The translations under genes and the position numbers were made by a program. From assembly GCA_947499635.1 (NCBI GenBank), contig CANMPD010000017.1:1-64000 (forward strand): a stretch of 64,000 nt of DNA. Direction: 5' to 3'. The stretch is from an uncultured Paracoccaceae bacterium. Lineage in GTDB: Bacteria > Pseudomonadota > Alphaproteobacteria > Rhodobacterales > Rhodobacteraceae. The notes beneath the pieces are model-generated. The model ran no database searches. It was not told where the DNA came from and worked only from the letters and a program-made list of their open reading frames with translations. Shown piece after piece: positions 1 to 9,153 of the stretch; the first letter of the stretch is position 1, and every line of letters begins with the position of its first letter.

Positions 1-1
1 C

Positions 2-88
2 CCGAAGCGCAAGCACACAAACAACGGCATGCTGTCGCCCGTTGACTTCGAGAAAAGACAGCTCAAACTGGAAAAGGTAGGTGTCTAG
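2..88 (+). CDS. IS3-family transposase, C-terminal end (cut by window edge)
   Basis: The first 88 bases read in one frame as the end of a transposase, with the typical IS3 OrfB ending (HTNNGMLSPVDFE, then a short charged tail and a TAG stop). In IS3 elements this tail follows the DDE integrase core, which lies outside the window. A terminal-repeat-like sequence overlaps the stop codon. It is the 3' end of an insertion sequence; whether the copy is intact cannot be told here. Confidence 0.8.
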   Translation, partial: PKRKHTNNGMLSPVDFEKRQLKLEKVGV

Positions 89-106
89 GAAACTAGGGGC
101 ACCTCA
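83..106 (+). repeat. Probable right terminal inverted repeat of the IS3-family element
   Basis: The sequence overlapping and following the transposase stop reads, on the other strand, TGAGGTGCCCCTAGTTTCCT and onward. It starts with TG and has a C-rich core, as IS3-family ends do. Position 106 would be the outer edge of the element. The left repeat and the target duplication are outside the window, so the boundary is inferred from form only. Confidence 0.6.
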
Positions 107-227
107 CTCTGCTGAAATTTCAACAGAGTTCTTTTTTGTGTATTCGTTAAATATCTCGGTGAGAAAGTGGCGGTTCTTCGCAAACACTAACATTCATACA
201 GAAGTGGTGTGCGAGAGATTCCTCAAT

Positions 228-1613
228 TTAGTTCACGTTATTTGCTATTTCTTTGAATACTCGCGGCAAAGAATAAAACCAAAAGCGGCTCATGAGGAGC
301 ACCCCTGCTGCTGCGAGGCCGATGACCAACCCAATCCATACGCCAATACCGCCAAGCCCCATTGTAATACTTAGGATGTAACCGGTTGGGATTCCAAAAG
401 CCCAATAGCTGAGAGCTGCTAAACACATGGGAATTTTTGTATCTAACAGTCCACGTAGTAAACCCAAAGCAACAGCTTGCATTGCATCGACCAGTTGAAA
501 CAGGCCGGAAATCGCCACCAATGTTGCGCCGATAGCGATGATTTCGTTACGTTGAGGATCGTCTGTTGCCAAATATAACCCGACTAAACTTTCACGGGTT
601 ATTAAAAAAAAGAAGATTGTCACACAGGCGATCGAGAATGAAATTATAGATATGACCACAGCACCTCGTTTTAGGTGTATGGGATCTATCCGCCCTAAGG
701 CATTGCTGACGCGAATAGTTGCTACGTTTGACAAACCTAAATGCAACATAAATACCAAACCTGAAAGCGATACAGCGATACCATGCGCTGCAAGAACGTT
801 TGTGCCCAGCCATCCCATCATAATACCTGAAGCTGAAAAGAGGGTGACTTCGGATACCGCTGTCAATCCAATAGGGAAACCATGGCGCCAAATTTCGCGC
901 ATCATTATCCAGTCAGGTTTGTGAAGATTACGTAATAAATCATGCTCGGGCAGTTGTTTGAGCGCATAGGCAATAATGACAGTAAAAGACACGATCTGCG
1001 TCAACAGCGAAGCCAGAGCCGCACCTGTGATGCCAAATGCAGGCAAGCCAAAGGCTCCAAATATAAACACCGCATTGGCCGCCGCATTAACGACCGCAGC
1101 TAAAACAGTAACCCATAAAACAATTTGGGCGCGTTCCAAACCGCCAAGGTATGAGCGCAACACCATTACAAGCAATGCAGGGAATATCCCCCAGCCTGCT
1201 ATTTGCAAATAATCACCTGCTTGTTTAGCAACACTTGGTTCTTGTCCAAGGAGCAGCAAAACGTCGCCTGCAAACCATAAAAACGGCATGATACTTATTG
1301 CAAAAACCACCGATAACCATAACCCCATACGGGTCGACCGGCGGATACGTTGATGATCGTTCTGTGCATTTGCTGAGGCGACGATCGGCATAACTGCAAA
1401 TGCAAAGCCTGATCCGAGAATAAAGCAGACAAAAAAGTAACTGCTTGCCAGGGTCACAGCGGCAAGTTCCCCGACACCGTACCAACCTAGCATGATCGTA
1501 TCGGTTATACCGATTGCAAATTGAGCTAAATGACCTCCAATTAATGGAATACCTAGAGATGCAATAGCTTTTGCATGTCCTTGAAAACTCATCTGGTTGG
1601 GATGTAGTGCCAT
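228..1613 (-). CDS. MATE-family efflux transporter (NorM-like)
   Basis: A 461-residue membrane protein with about 12 hydrophobic segments, the normal size for MATE multidrug/sodium or proton antiporters. The N-terminal part (SLGIPLIGGHLAQFAIGITDTIMLGWYG) fits the first MATE helix pair, and the second half repeats the pattern. Members export cationic drugs or metabolites across the inner membrane; the substrate here cannot be told. An AGGAG lies 6 nt before the ATG. The gene stands alone between the IS end and the flagellar run, on the same strand as the latter but with an 80-nt gap. Confidence 0.9.
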   Translation of the reverse strand: MALHPNQMSFQGHAKAIASLGIPLIGGHLAQFAIGITDTIMLGWYGVGELAAVTLASSYFFVCFILGSGFAFAVMPIVASANAQNDHQRIRRSTRMGLWLSVVFAISIMPFLWFAGDVLLLLGQEPSVAKQAGDYLQIAGWGIFPALLVMVLRSYLGGLERAQIVLWVTVLAAVVNAAANAVFIFGAFGLPAFGITGAALASLLTQIVSFTVIIAYALKQLPEHDLLRNLHKPDWIMMREIWRHGFPIGLTAVSEVTLFSASGIMMGWLGTNVLAAHGIAVSLSGLVFMLHLGLSNVATIRVSNALGRIDPIHLKRGAVVISIISFSIACVTIFFFLITRESLVGLYLATDDPQRNEIIAIGATLVAISGLFQLVDAMQAVALGLLRGLLDTKIPMCLAALSYWAFGIPTGYILSITMGLGGIGVWIGLVIGLAAAGVLLMSRFWFYSLPRVFKEIANNVN

Positions 1614-1692
1614 TTTGCTCTCCTACGTGCGTCAGCCTTAGGGCTGATACGTGCTTAGGGCAAGCTAGATTTAGGCTGCGTATGTGCAGTTT

Positions 1693-2100
1693 TTATTCTA
1701 GATTCATGAGGCGGTTATGCAATTTCTGTGCGCGCAATCTCTTGCGCAATTCTGTTTCTTGCTCATCCATTGTTTCTACGGCGTGTTTGCGACCGAATGA
1801 TTTTCGCAGTTTTCGCATTGCTTTCAGCTTTTTGGCTGTTACCTGTGCAAGTTCTTGGTTTAGCTCTCGGCGAGTTTTTACATGCCATTGCTGCCAGAGA
1901 AAATCTGCACCAAGACTTTTCATCGCATGGCTATCATGAGCGATTGAGCGGCTGTCTTGTATCTGATTTTTAAGTTGTTGAATCTGCCCTCGCAAGCGGG
2001 CTTCAGCATCGAGGATTGGTTTCACACGGGCATGCTCTCGTAGATACAAGGCATTTGTGATCTCTTTCATCTGCGCGAGCATCTTATCCTGTTTCACCAA
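1693..2100 (-). CDS. Coiled-coil protein at the end of the flagellar export run (possible FliJ-like)
   Basis: A 135-residue, highly charged, helical protein without membrane segments. Heptad-like stretches with many Lys, Arg, Glu and Gln run through nearly the whole length. Its ATG overlaps the end of flhB by 7 nt, so it is probably translationally coupled to it. Size, charge and position are reminiscent of FliJ, the coiled-coil stalk of the flagellar export ATPase, but no sequence signature confirms this. A role as an export chaperone or ruler is equally possible. Confidence 0.7.
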   Translation of the reverse strand: MVKQDKMLAQMKEITNALYLREHARVKPILDAEARLRGQIQQLKNQIQDSRSIAHDSHAMKSLGADFLWQQWHVKTRRELNQELAQVTAKKLKAMRKLRKSFGRKHAVETMDEQETELRKRLRAQKLHNRLMNLE

Positions 2101-3191
2101 TTTTGTCCTTTTGCTCGTTTGCGCATTTCTTCTGCAAAACGGATTGCTGCAGCGACAGGGGCGTAATGCGTTTCTTCGATTTCCTGACCGACATCCACTG
2201 TCGCATAAAGCGCACGCGCTGTTGGTGGGTCTGAGTGAATTGGGATTCCATTCTCGTTCGCTATATCACGGATGACGGCTGCAATTTCGTCAACGCCCTT
2301 AGCAACACAGATAGGTGCAGTGCCGGGGAGGCGATCCCATTCCAGCGCAACGGCGTAGTGCGTTGGGTTAACAATAATGACGTCAGCCTTAGCAACTGCT
2401 TTTTTCAGTTGCTTTTTCACTATGGCCTGCCCTTTTTGTTTACGCTGCGCTTTTACGTGACCATCGCCTTCAGAGCTCTTTGTTTCATCTTTAAGATCTT
2501 TGAGGGACATCATGTTTTTGCGAATAAATTCAGCTTTTTGGTAGACTGCATCAACAACTCCGATGATCACTGATATCAAGAGAGCAATAAAAAGAAACTC
2601 TAATGCCAATTGTGCAATAAATGGCAGAACAATTTCTGCGCCTGTACCTACAACAGCAAGCATGGATGGTAGTCGAACTTGTAAGTATAAACCTAAACTT
2701 ATGGCGTATACTGCCATTTTAAACAGGTTCTTGGCAAAATCGAACATTGCTGCACGATTGAATTTGTTTTGGAAGTTTTTGATTACATTAAACTTTGATA
2801 ATTTGGGTTCAATGCGTTTAGGAGCCACAACAAGGGCATTCTGAGCAAACATTGCTACGATAACTAGGACCGCTGGAAATAAAAACCATGGTAAAATCGC
2901 AACGAAAACGTCACTTATGACAACCCCCGAAAGCGGAGCAGTTTGCGCATCGCTAAAGAATAAGGGCGCAAGGTTATGAGACTGATCCAGAAAGGACATC
3001 ATAATTGTCCCGATTTCTACAACGGCGCTTTGACCCGTGAAATAAAATCCGATCAATACACCCATATATGACGCGGCGACCAAAAGGTCTTGTGATATGG
3101 GGACCTGACCGTCTTCACGTAGTTTGCGCAATCGCTCGGGAGTTGGTTCCAGGGTTTTTTCTTCATCACTGTCGTCGCTACCCTCGCTCAT
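2094..3191 (-). CDS. flhB: Flagellar export switch protein FlhB
   Basis: A 365-residue protein with the FlhB layout: a charged N-terminus, four membrane segments between about residues 35 and 215, and a C-terminal cytosolic domain. The self-cleavage motif NPTH is at residues 275-278; cleavage after Asn275 switches export from rod/hook to filament substrates. The start overlaps the fliR stop by 4 nt and the stop overlaps the next gene by 7 nt, so the run is transcribed and translated as a unit. Confidence 0.97.
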   Translation of the reverse strand: MSEGSDDSDEEKTLEPTPERLRKLREDGQVPISQDLLVAASYMGVLIGFYFTGQSAVVEIGTIMMSFLDQSHNLAPLFFSDAQTAPLSGVVISDVFVAILPWFLFPAVLVIVAMFAQNALVVAPKRIEPKLSKFNVIKNFQNKFNRAAMFDFAKNLFKMAVYAISLGLYLQVRLPSMLAVVGTGAEIVLPFIAQLALEFLFIALLISVIIGVVDAVYQKAEFIRKNMMSLKDLKDETKSSEGDGHVKAQRKQKGQAIVKKQLKKAVAKADVIIVNPTHYAVALEWDRLPGTAPICVAKGVDEIAAVIRDIANENGIPIHSDPPTARALYATVDVGQEIEETHYAPVAAAIRFAEEMRKRAKGQNW

Positions 3192-3967
3192 CTTATGCCG
3201 GCTCCTGGGTTATTGATAAACACGATCAAAGCTCTACTCCACACATCAAGGATGATAGGGCTTGCAACCAACATAATCGCGATACCTGCGAAGGCGACCA
3301 TTGGTGCACCAATCATAAAAATCATCAATTGCGGCATAGCGCGACTGATAAAGCCGAGGGTTAAGTTATATATGATTGCAGTGACCAAGAATGGAGATGC
3401 GAGGGTGAAGGCCATCGCAAAGCTTTGGGAGACACGATAAATTCCCCATTGTGACAAGGTGCTTGCATCGATACGAAAACCGACAGGAAAGACTTTATAC
3501 GTGTATGTCATCATCTCGATTATTCGAAGATGTAAATCAAGAATGAATATGATGGTTAGTCCCGAAATCCATAACAGAGCGCCAAGCGCTGGGATAGGAT
3601 CGACGCCTTCGCCCCCAAAAACTTGTGATAATGATGTTGTTTGCGCGGCGATGGTTCCTGCTGTTTGTAAAGCATGAACAAAGAACTTTATCCCGAGCCC
3701 CATAGAAACTCCGATTAAGGCTTCGGTACCACAATAAGAAGCGTACTCTAGAATATTGGCAGGTGTTGATATCGTCGGTACTGTAGGGGCTACAGCAATT
3801 GTTAAAACCAATCCGATGGCTAACTTGATGCGAATTGGGACGAAATCCTCACCAAAACCGGGCAATATCGCCGTCATTGAACCGATCCGTAAAAATACGA
3901 TTGCTAGGTGCCAAAAACCGGCACCTAGCAATTCAATCAATTCCGGTGTTAGGAAATTGATTGTCAT
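3188..3967 (-). CDS. fliR: Flagellar export gate protein FliR
   Basis: A 259-residue integral membrane protein with about six hydrophobic segments, the usual FliR length. FliR forms the inner-membrane export gate with FliP and FliQ and works with FlhB. It sits between flhA and flhB with ATGA-type 4-nt overlaps on both sides. fliP and fliQ are not in this window, so the cluster must be split or continue elsewhere. Confidence 0.95.
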   Translation of the reverse strand: MTINFLTPELIELLGAGFWHLAIVFLRIGSMTAILPGFGEDFVPIRIKLAIGLVLTIAVAPTVPTISTPANILEYASYCGTEALIGVSMGLGIKFFVHALQTAGTIAAQTTSLSQVFGGEGVDPIPALGALLWISGLTIIFILDLHLRIIEMMTYTYKVFPVGFRIDASTLSQWGIYRVSQSFAMAFTLASPFLVTAIIYNLTLGFISRAMPQLMIFMIGAPMVAFAGIAIMLVASPIILDVWSRALIVFINNPGAGIR

Positions 3968-6054
3968 GCATTCACCATCCCAACGAGAGATGGTTGGGCT
4001 TCTAGCCCAATTTCTTCAAAGGACAGGACGGGGTTTGAAATACCACGGGACCTTAAAATGGTGCGCAGATAACGGCGGCGGCGTGTTGAGGTTACAACAG
4101 CAGCGAAAACACCTTGCTCGGTGACCGTGTTGATTTTCTCGCTCATCGCTTCGACTAGCTTGTTGAATGTATCTGGCGGTAGCGCGATATCTAAGCCTGT
4201 TTGTGTTTCAACCTGATATGTATTGAAGGTATCTTCCCATTCTGGGGCGAGTTGCACGAGTGGGATTGTTCCGTCGTCTCTTTTCATTTCTGAAACCAAT
4301 TGGAATCCTAATCGTTGACGCACGTGCTCACAAATGAGTTCAGGAGTGGTGGTGCGAAGACGGGCTTCGGCAATGGATTCCAGAATTAGGGGCATGTTGC
4401 GGATCGATACCCGTTCCTCAAGAAGGAGGCGCAAGACCGAGTGCAGGGTATCGATTGGTACCTTGTCGGGAACCAATTCATCCAACAGTTTCTTGTTGGC
4501 TTGTGCGCGGAACTCATCGCTGAGTTCTGTCATCTCTTTGAGCAAGCGCCGCAGGGATTTCAAAGTCATAAGGCGCGAGAAGTTCTGTTTAACGACTTCC
4601 AGCAAATGCGTGGCCAAAATCTCAGGAGGGGCGACGACTGTTGCTCCCATCAATGAGGCATCTTCTTGATTTTTCTCAGAGATCCAGCGAGCAGGCGCGC
4701 CATAGACAGGTTCAGTCACATCTTTACCTGCCGGCAAGGCTGCGTGATTATCTGGCATTAGGGCCAATACCATGTCTGGGCGAAGAGCTCCGCGTGCTTG
4801 CTCTACCCCTTGGATACGGATCAGGTAGCTACCAGGTTCTAATTCGGGTTCATCTGTTAGGCGAATTTCGGGTAAGATTAGACCAAAACTTGTCGCAACA
4901 TGAGTTCGCATGTTTGCAATGCGCGCATCTAGGCCGGTTCCCGGGTCTAGAACCATGCTTACAAGGTCTGGTGCAAATTCGAGGTGGAGATCGTCGAGAT
5001 CAAGGATATCACCCAGCGCTTTGGTTTTAACGGGCTCTTTGATTTCCTCAACTTTTGCGTCCAGTTCGCGTTTTGCTTCCTCAGCTTGTTTTTTATGCCC
5101 TGTGTAGCAAAGATATCCTAGGATTGCACCACCGGCCATGAAGGGTACGAATGGCAGGCCTGGGACCAATGCAAAGAGCGCCATCAAAACGCCCACTGCA
5201 CCTAACGCGCCGGGATGTTTGCCAAGTTGTGAGGAAATCGCACCGTCGGTTGAGCCAGTTGCCCCGCCACGTGCCAATAACAAAGCTGCCGCAATTGAGA
5301 TGATGACGGATGGAATTTGTGAAACTAAACCATCGCCAACTGTCAAAATAGCATAAGTTTCAAATGCTTGACCTGCAGGCATTCCATGGATCAGAATACC
5401 CATGATCAAACCCATGACTAAATTCATGAGAGTAATCAACAGGCCTGCAACGGCGTCGCCTTTTACAAATTTAGAAGCCCCATCCAAAGAACCAAAAAAG
5501 GTTGTCTCTAATAATTCGGTCTCGCGGCGTTCTCGTGCTGTGGGGTGATCGATGGCACCCGCAGACATATCCGAGTCAATGGCGAGCTGTTTACCTGGCA
5601 TCCCATCAAGAGCAAAGCGCGCGCCAACTTCTGCCATACGGCCTGCGCCCTTGGTGATAACCATAAAGTTTACGATCAGCAGGACGGTGAAGACTACAAG
5701 TCCCAGAAAGACGCTACCGCCCATGACGAATTGGGCAAAACCTTGGATAACGTTACCTGCGGCATCGGTTCCAGTGTGGCCCTGACCGATGATCAGTTTC
5801 GTAGAGGAAACATTTAGCGACAAACGTAACATAAGAGAGCCAAGGAGGATCGTTGGGAACGATGAAAAATCCAAGGGCCGTTCAATAAAGAGCGTTATGG
5901 TGAAAATCAGGATAGCGAGTGCAAAAGACACCGCCAATCCAACATCCAATATCCAAGCAGGCATAGGTAAAATCATCATAACGATGATCGCCATGAGAGC
6001 CATTGCCAGAAGAATGGTGGGGCTAAAGATCTGTTGTAACGTAAATTTGGGCAC
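3964..6054 (-). CDS. flhA: Flagellar export protein FlhA
   Basis: A 696-residue protein with about eight membrane helices in residues 15-325, followed by the large cytosolic domain that binds chaperone-substrate complexes. The FHIPEP family signature is present (RFALDGMPGKQLAID). FlhA forms the nonameric ring under the export gate and couples proton flow to export. Its stop overlaps the fliR start by 4 nt, and it follows the lytic transglycosylase gene after 12 nt. Confidence 0.97.
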   Translation of the reverse strand: MPKFTLQQIFSPTILLAMALMAIIVMMILPMPAWILDVGLAVSFALAILIFTITLFIERPLDFSSFPTILLGSLMLRLSLNVSSTKLIIGQGHTGTDAAGNVIQGFAQFVMGGSVFLGLVVFTVLLIVNFMVITKGAGRMAEVGARFALDGMPGKQLAIDSDMSAGAIDHPTARERRETELLETTFFGSLDGASKFVKGDAVAGLLITLMNLVMGLIMGILIHGMPAGQAFETYAILTVGDGLVSQIPSVIISIAAALLLARGGATGSTDGAISSQLGKHPGALGAVGVLMALFALVPGLPFVPFMAGGAILGYLCYTGHKKQAEEAKRELDAKVEEIKEPVKTKALGDILDLDDLHLEFAPDLVSMVLDPGTGLDARIANMRTHVATSFGLILPEIRLTDEPELEPGSYLIRIQGVEQARGALRPDMVLALMPDNHAALPAGKDVTEPVYGAPARWISEKNQEDASLMGATVVAPPEILATHLLEVVKQNFSRLMTLKSLRRLLKEMTELSDEFRAQANKKLLDELVPDKVPIDTLHSVLRLLLEERVSIRNMPLILESIAEARLRTTTPELICEHVRQRLGFQLVSEMKRDDGTIPLVQLAPEWEDTFNTYQVETQTGLDIALPPDTFNKLVEAMSEKINTVTEQGVFAAVVTSTRRRRYLRTILRSRGISNPVLSFEEIGLEAQPSLVGMVNA

Positions 6055-6066
6055 TGTCAGCGTCTC

Positions 6067-6864
6067 TTATCTGAAGGCAATCAGGGATCGGGATGAAGAT
6101 CCGTTCAATGGAACGAGGGAACCAAGATGCGAGTTGGTTAGGTTATTTTGTTGAGCTAAAAGAGGCGTGGGGCGATGCCCTGCCACAAGGGGACTAGGTC
6201 CGGTGAATGTTGTTCGCGACTGTAAGGTCTGTGTGCTTTTTACAGAGGCAAATTGTAGGTCAGGTGTGAGTTCCGAGCGAATGCGATCAAAACGGGCCAT
6301 GTACTTGTCTGCGTATTTGGGCGTACGCGAATGAAACGCTCCGGCGGCTTTTGTCCAAGAGCCAAATTCGCCATAAAGATCAGATAAAAAGCGCGCCGCA
6401 TAATGGGCATTCGCAGTAGGGTCGAACATCTCGTCAATCGATGCGAAGGCTTCGTGATGCCATTTGTAATTGATCTGAAAACAACCCACATCGAAGCTGC
6501 GAGCACCGCGATCGAAATGTTTCGCTACATAGCTGCGCGCTTCGACTTCGGTTTCGAACCATTTTCCCGTACCCTCCATATTAACTGTCCAAGGCCATGG
6601 AGTTAGACCGGATTTACCGCCTCGGCCTGTTTCGGTCCGTGTGATGGCACGTAAAACATCCACGGGGACATTCGAGTTTTGAGCTGCAATTTGTGCGGCA
6701 TTATCACAAAGTGCGGCGATACGCTGAGGCCTCTCTACCGCGGGTGTCGAGGCAAATGACGTGGCAACGGTTAAAAATGGGGCGACACATATAGAAAACC
6801 CAGAGAGCAGCATTGCTACTGTCCCAAGCGGTTTTGCCAATTCGGTTGTGTGTAACCTTTGCAT
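6067..6864 (-). CDS. Lytic transglycosylase (SLT domain), flagellar-linked
   Basis: A 265-residue protein with a hydrophobic N-terminal segment (about residues 12-38, probable signal) and a lytic transglycosylase fold. The catalytic Glu is in TRTETGRGG (Glu78), and FDVGCFQINYKWH matches the substrate-cleft motif. Such enzymes cut the peptidoglycan glycan strand, forming 1,6-anhydro-MurNAc. As the first gene of the export run it probably opens the wall for the flagellar rod. The last 60 residues are low in complexity and have no recognised domain. Confidence 0.88.
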   Translation of the reverse strand: MQRLHTTELAKPLGTVAMLLSGFSICVAPFLTVATSFASTPAVERPQRIAALCDNAAQIAAQNSNVPVDVLRAITRTETGRGGKSGLTPWPWTVNMEGTGKWFETEVEARSYVAKHFDRGARSFDVGCFQINYKWHHEAFASIDEMFDPTANAHYAARFLSDLYGEFGSWTKAAGAFHSRTPKYADKYMARFDRIRSELTPDLQFASVKSTQTLQSRTTFTGPSPLVAGHRPTPLLAQQNNLTNSHLGSLVPLNGSSSRSLIAFR

Positions 6865-7010
6865 TCTGCCAGTCCCAAGTTCGGATTCTTCCTTACCCGA
6901 ACCTAGACCTGGAGAATTTACAAAGTGTTATCATCAAATTTTAATGATCCCAACTGCGCCAATAAATCAAGGCGATAGGAGTATATCTTAGTTTCTATGA
7001 GGATCAGCAG

Positions 7011-9152
7011 TTACGAAGTAAGTTTTGATATTTGAATACCAACGATATGTGACGAGATGAGATTGGGATCAGTTGATATGAAAGTAACGATCTCTTCCCC
7101 GCAAGTGAGTGTCGTTTGACTATCATCGGTATTAAGAATTGCAGGGCCTAACTCGGCCCAATCTGACAGGTCAATGACACCGTTTTTGAAGTCTTCGATT
7201 ATTTGTGGGCGTGCAGTACGTTTGAGAACGATCTTATTCTCACCGCTACCGACAATAACTCGGTTTGTACCTCCGTCGATGATGATCTTGTTATTGCCAC
7301 CGCCAGTCGTAATCAAATTAATGCCTGCACCGGTGTATATTGTATCATTCCCTGACCCTCCAAAGATTGAGGCATTCCCCGCCCCTCCGTGTATGAGGTT
7401 TGTGCCAGCAATTGCATGGATGGTATCAGTCCCGTATCCGCCAAAAATTTGTCCGTCAGCTCCGCCGGCGCGTACCATATTTTGACCTGATCCAAGGTGA
7501 GCAACCAGATTGTCCGTTTGGGTTTCAATTGTATCGCCGCCAGGACCGCCAATCACTTCGAGGGTAAATCGTCGATGGCCTGCAAAGAAATAAACGCGAT
7601 TGCCCTGGTCGTTGCACACAACACGAAAATGATTGACCCCGCCGCTGTTGTCGGAAGCAAAGAGGACCTCTTTAAAGCCCTCACTGACAGTTAGAGTTCC
7701 GTCTGACTTTAAGGTTGCGTGATGTTTCCGATATCCAGGTTCATTGGTGCCGGTAAGATCTCCAACCGAAATAACACCGTTTGTCGGAAGGTTTTCTGGC
7801 GGCTCGCCCCCTTCCAGAAGAGAGATATAATGCGCGGCTTGTGCAGGAGTATCAGGGGTAACAACAAGGACACCATAGTCCTTACATGTGTCGAGCAGTT
7901 CTTTGCGCAAGGCGTCGTATTGGGGGACTTTACCGGCCAAATTATTTGTTTGCCAAGGATCATCGATAAGGTTGTAGAATTCCGAGCTCCCATCTTGATA
8001 GATCGTGATCCGGTAATCGCCTTTGCGAATAGAGGCGCTACCGTGCCAGAATGTTGGTACGGCTCTCTCCGGTTCGCGATCGCCGCGCACGATGGGGCGC
8101 AGAGATTTCCCGACAGCGAGGTGTATGGGGCGCGCATTTGCATAATCTAGGATTGTTGGCCCCATATCGGCAAGAGCGACGGGGTCATGGATCGTTTGCG
8201 CAGAGGTGCTTGGGTCGTGAATAATAAATGGAACTTGGGTCGCCTCTTCCCATAGGGTAAATTTGCGGAAGCGGTTTTTATCTCCCATATGATACCCATG
8301 ATCCGAGAACACGACGACGATTGTATTGTCAGCGTGTTTAGAGGCTTTTAATGCATCCCAGACTTCGCCAATGTGATGGTCGACGTGGCTTAGCGCAGAG
8401 AAATAGTTGCGGATAGATTGCTGCCAATAGGTGATATCAGCATCTGTATCCATATTCTCTTCCATGAATATTGCTGTGAATTCAGAAAGGTCAAAACCTT
8501 CTTTCCAGTCTTCAGGGCGGATAAAGTCAGCAATGTCGTACATGTCTTTGTATCGCATTGGTGTCTTGAACGGTGGATGTGGATGGTGAAACCCAACTTC
8601 ACGATAGAACGGTTGGTCTTTGTCGTAGCTCTTTAGAAATTTCACAGCGTCAGCTGCTGATTTTGCATCGTAATAATCAGCGTCATCTTTAGGGTCCGTT
8701 GTTCCTACGCCACCGGTACGACCGCCTACCTTTTTGTGGGGCGCTTGCTTGTGTGGACCAAATCCGACGCGTGTCAGGCGGTGAGAATAAAGCGTTGCCT
8801 CGACTTCTCTGGGAAGAGGTTTGTAACCGTGATGAATTTTACCCGCAGAAGAGCAATAGTATCCGTCCTCTTTGAGCCGGTGCTGCCACATCTGATCTGG
8901 ACGCAGCGTATCAAAAATACTTGTGTAATTGTCGAAAATACCCGTTTCATACGGAGACAATCCTGACATCGCACTGGCACGTGAGGGGCCGCATATTGGG
9001 ATTTGACAATAGGCAGCTTTAAATGCAGCGCTCTGCGCACAAATTCTGTCTAGGTTAGGTGTCAATAAACGGGCGCCAAAGCTTGTGCGGAATCTCCAGA
9101 AAGAAAAACAATCGTCCATACCGATTAAAAGGATGTTTTTACGGTCGCTCAT
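7011..9152 (-). CDS. Sulfatase with C-terminal RTX-like calcium-binding repeats
   Basis: A 713-residue fusion. Residues 1 to about 430 are a type I sulfatase: metal-site residues in GMDD (Asp13, Asp14), the formylglycine motif CGPSR with Cys54, and the later SDHGYHMGDK site. Residues of about 540-680 are Gly/Asn/Asp-rich with repeating units such as GGSGNDTIYTG, like an RTX parallel beta-roll. There is no N-terminal signal peptide, so export by a type I secretion system is the natural guess, but no such system is in the window. The substrate is unknown; sulfated polysaccharide or a sulfate ester is likely. It follows the two-domain hydrolase gene after 1 nt. Confidence 0.88.
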   Translation of the reverse strand: MSDRKNILLIGMDDCFSFWRFRTSFGARLLTPNLDRICAQSAAFKAAYCQIPICGPSRASAMSGLSPYETGIFDNYTSIFDTLRPDQMWQHRLKEDGYYCSSAGKIHHGYKPLPREVEATLYSHRLTRVGFGPHKQAPHKKVGGRTGGVGTTDPKDDADYYDAKSAADAVKFLKSYDKDQPFYREVGFHHPHPPFKTPMRYKDMYDIADFIRPEDWKEGFDLSEFTAIFMEENMDTDADITYWQQSIRNYFSALSHVDHHIGEVWDALKASKHADNTIVVVFSDHGYHMGDKNRFRKFTLWEEATQVPFIIHDPSTSAQTIHDPVALADMGPTILDYANARPIHLAVGKSLRPIVRGDREPERAVPTFWHGSASIRKGDYRITIYQDGSSEFYNLIDDPWQTNNLAGKVPQYDALRKELLDTCKDYGVLVVTPDTPAQAAHYISLLEGGEPPENLPTNGVISVGDLTGTNEPGYRKHHATLKSDGTLTVSEGFKEVLFASDNSGGVNHFRVVCNDQGNRVYFFAGHRRFTLEVIGGPGGDTIETQTDNLVAHLGSGQNMVRAGGADGQIFGGYGTDTIHAIAGTNLIHGGAGNASIFGGSGNDTIYTGAGINLITTGGGNNKIIIDGGTNRVIVGSGENKIVLKRTARPQIIEDFKNGVIDLSDWAELGPAILNTDDSQTTLTCGEEIVTFISTDPNLISSHIVGIQISKLTS

Positions 9153-9153
9153 T

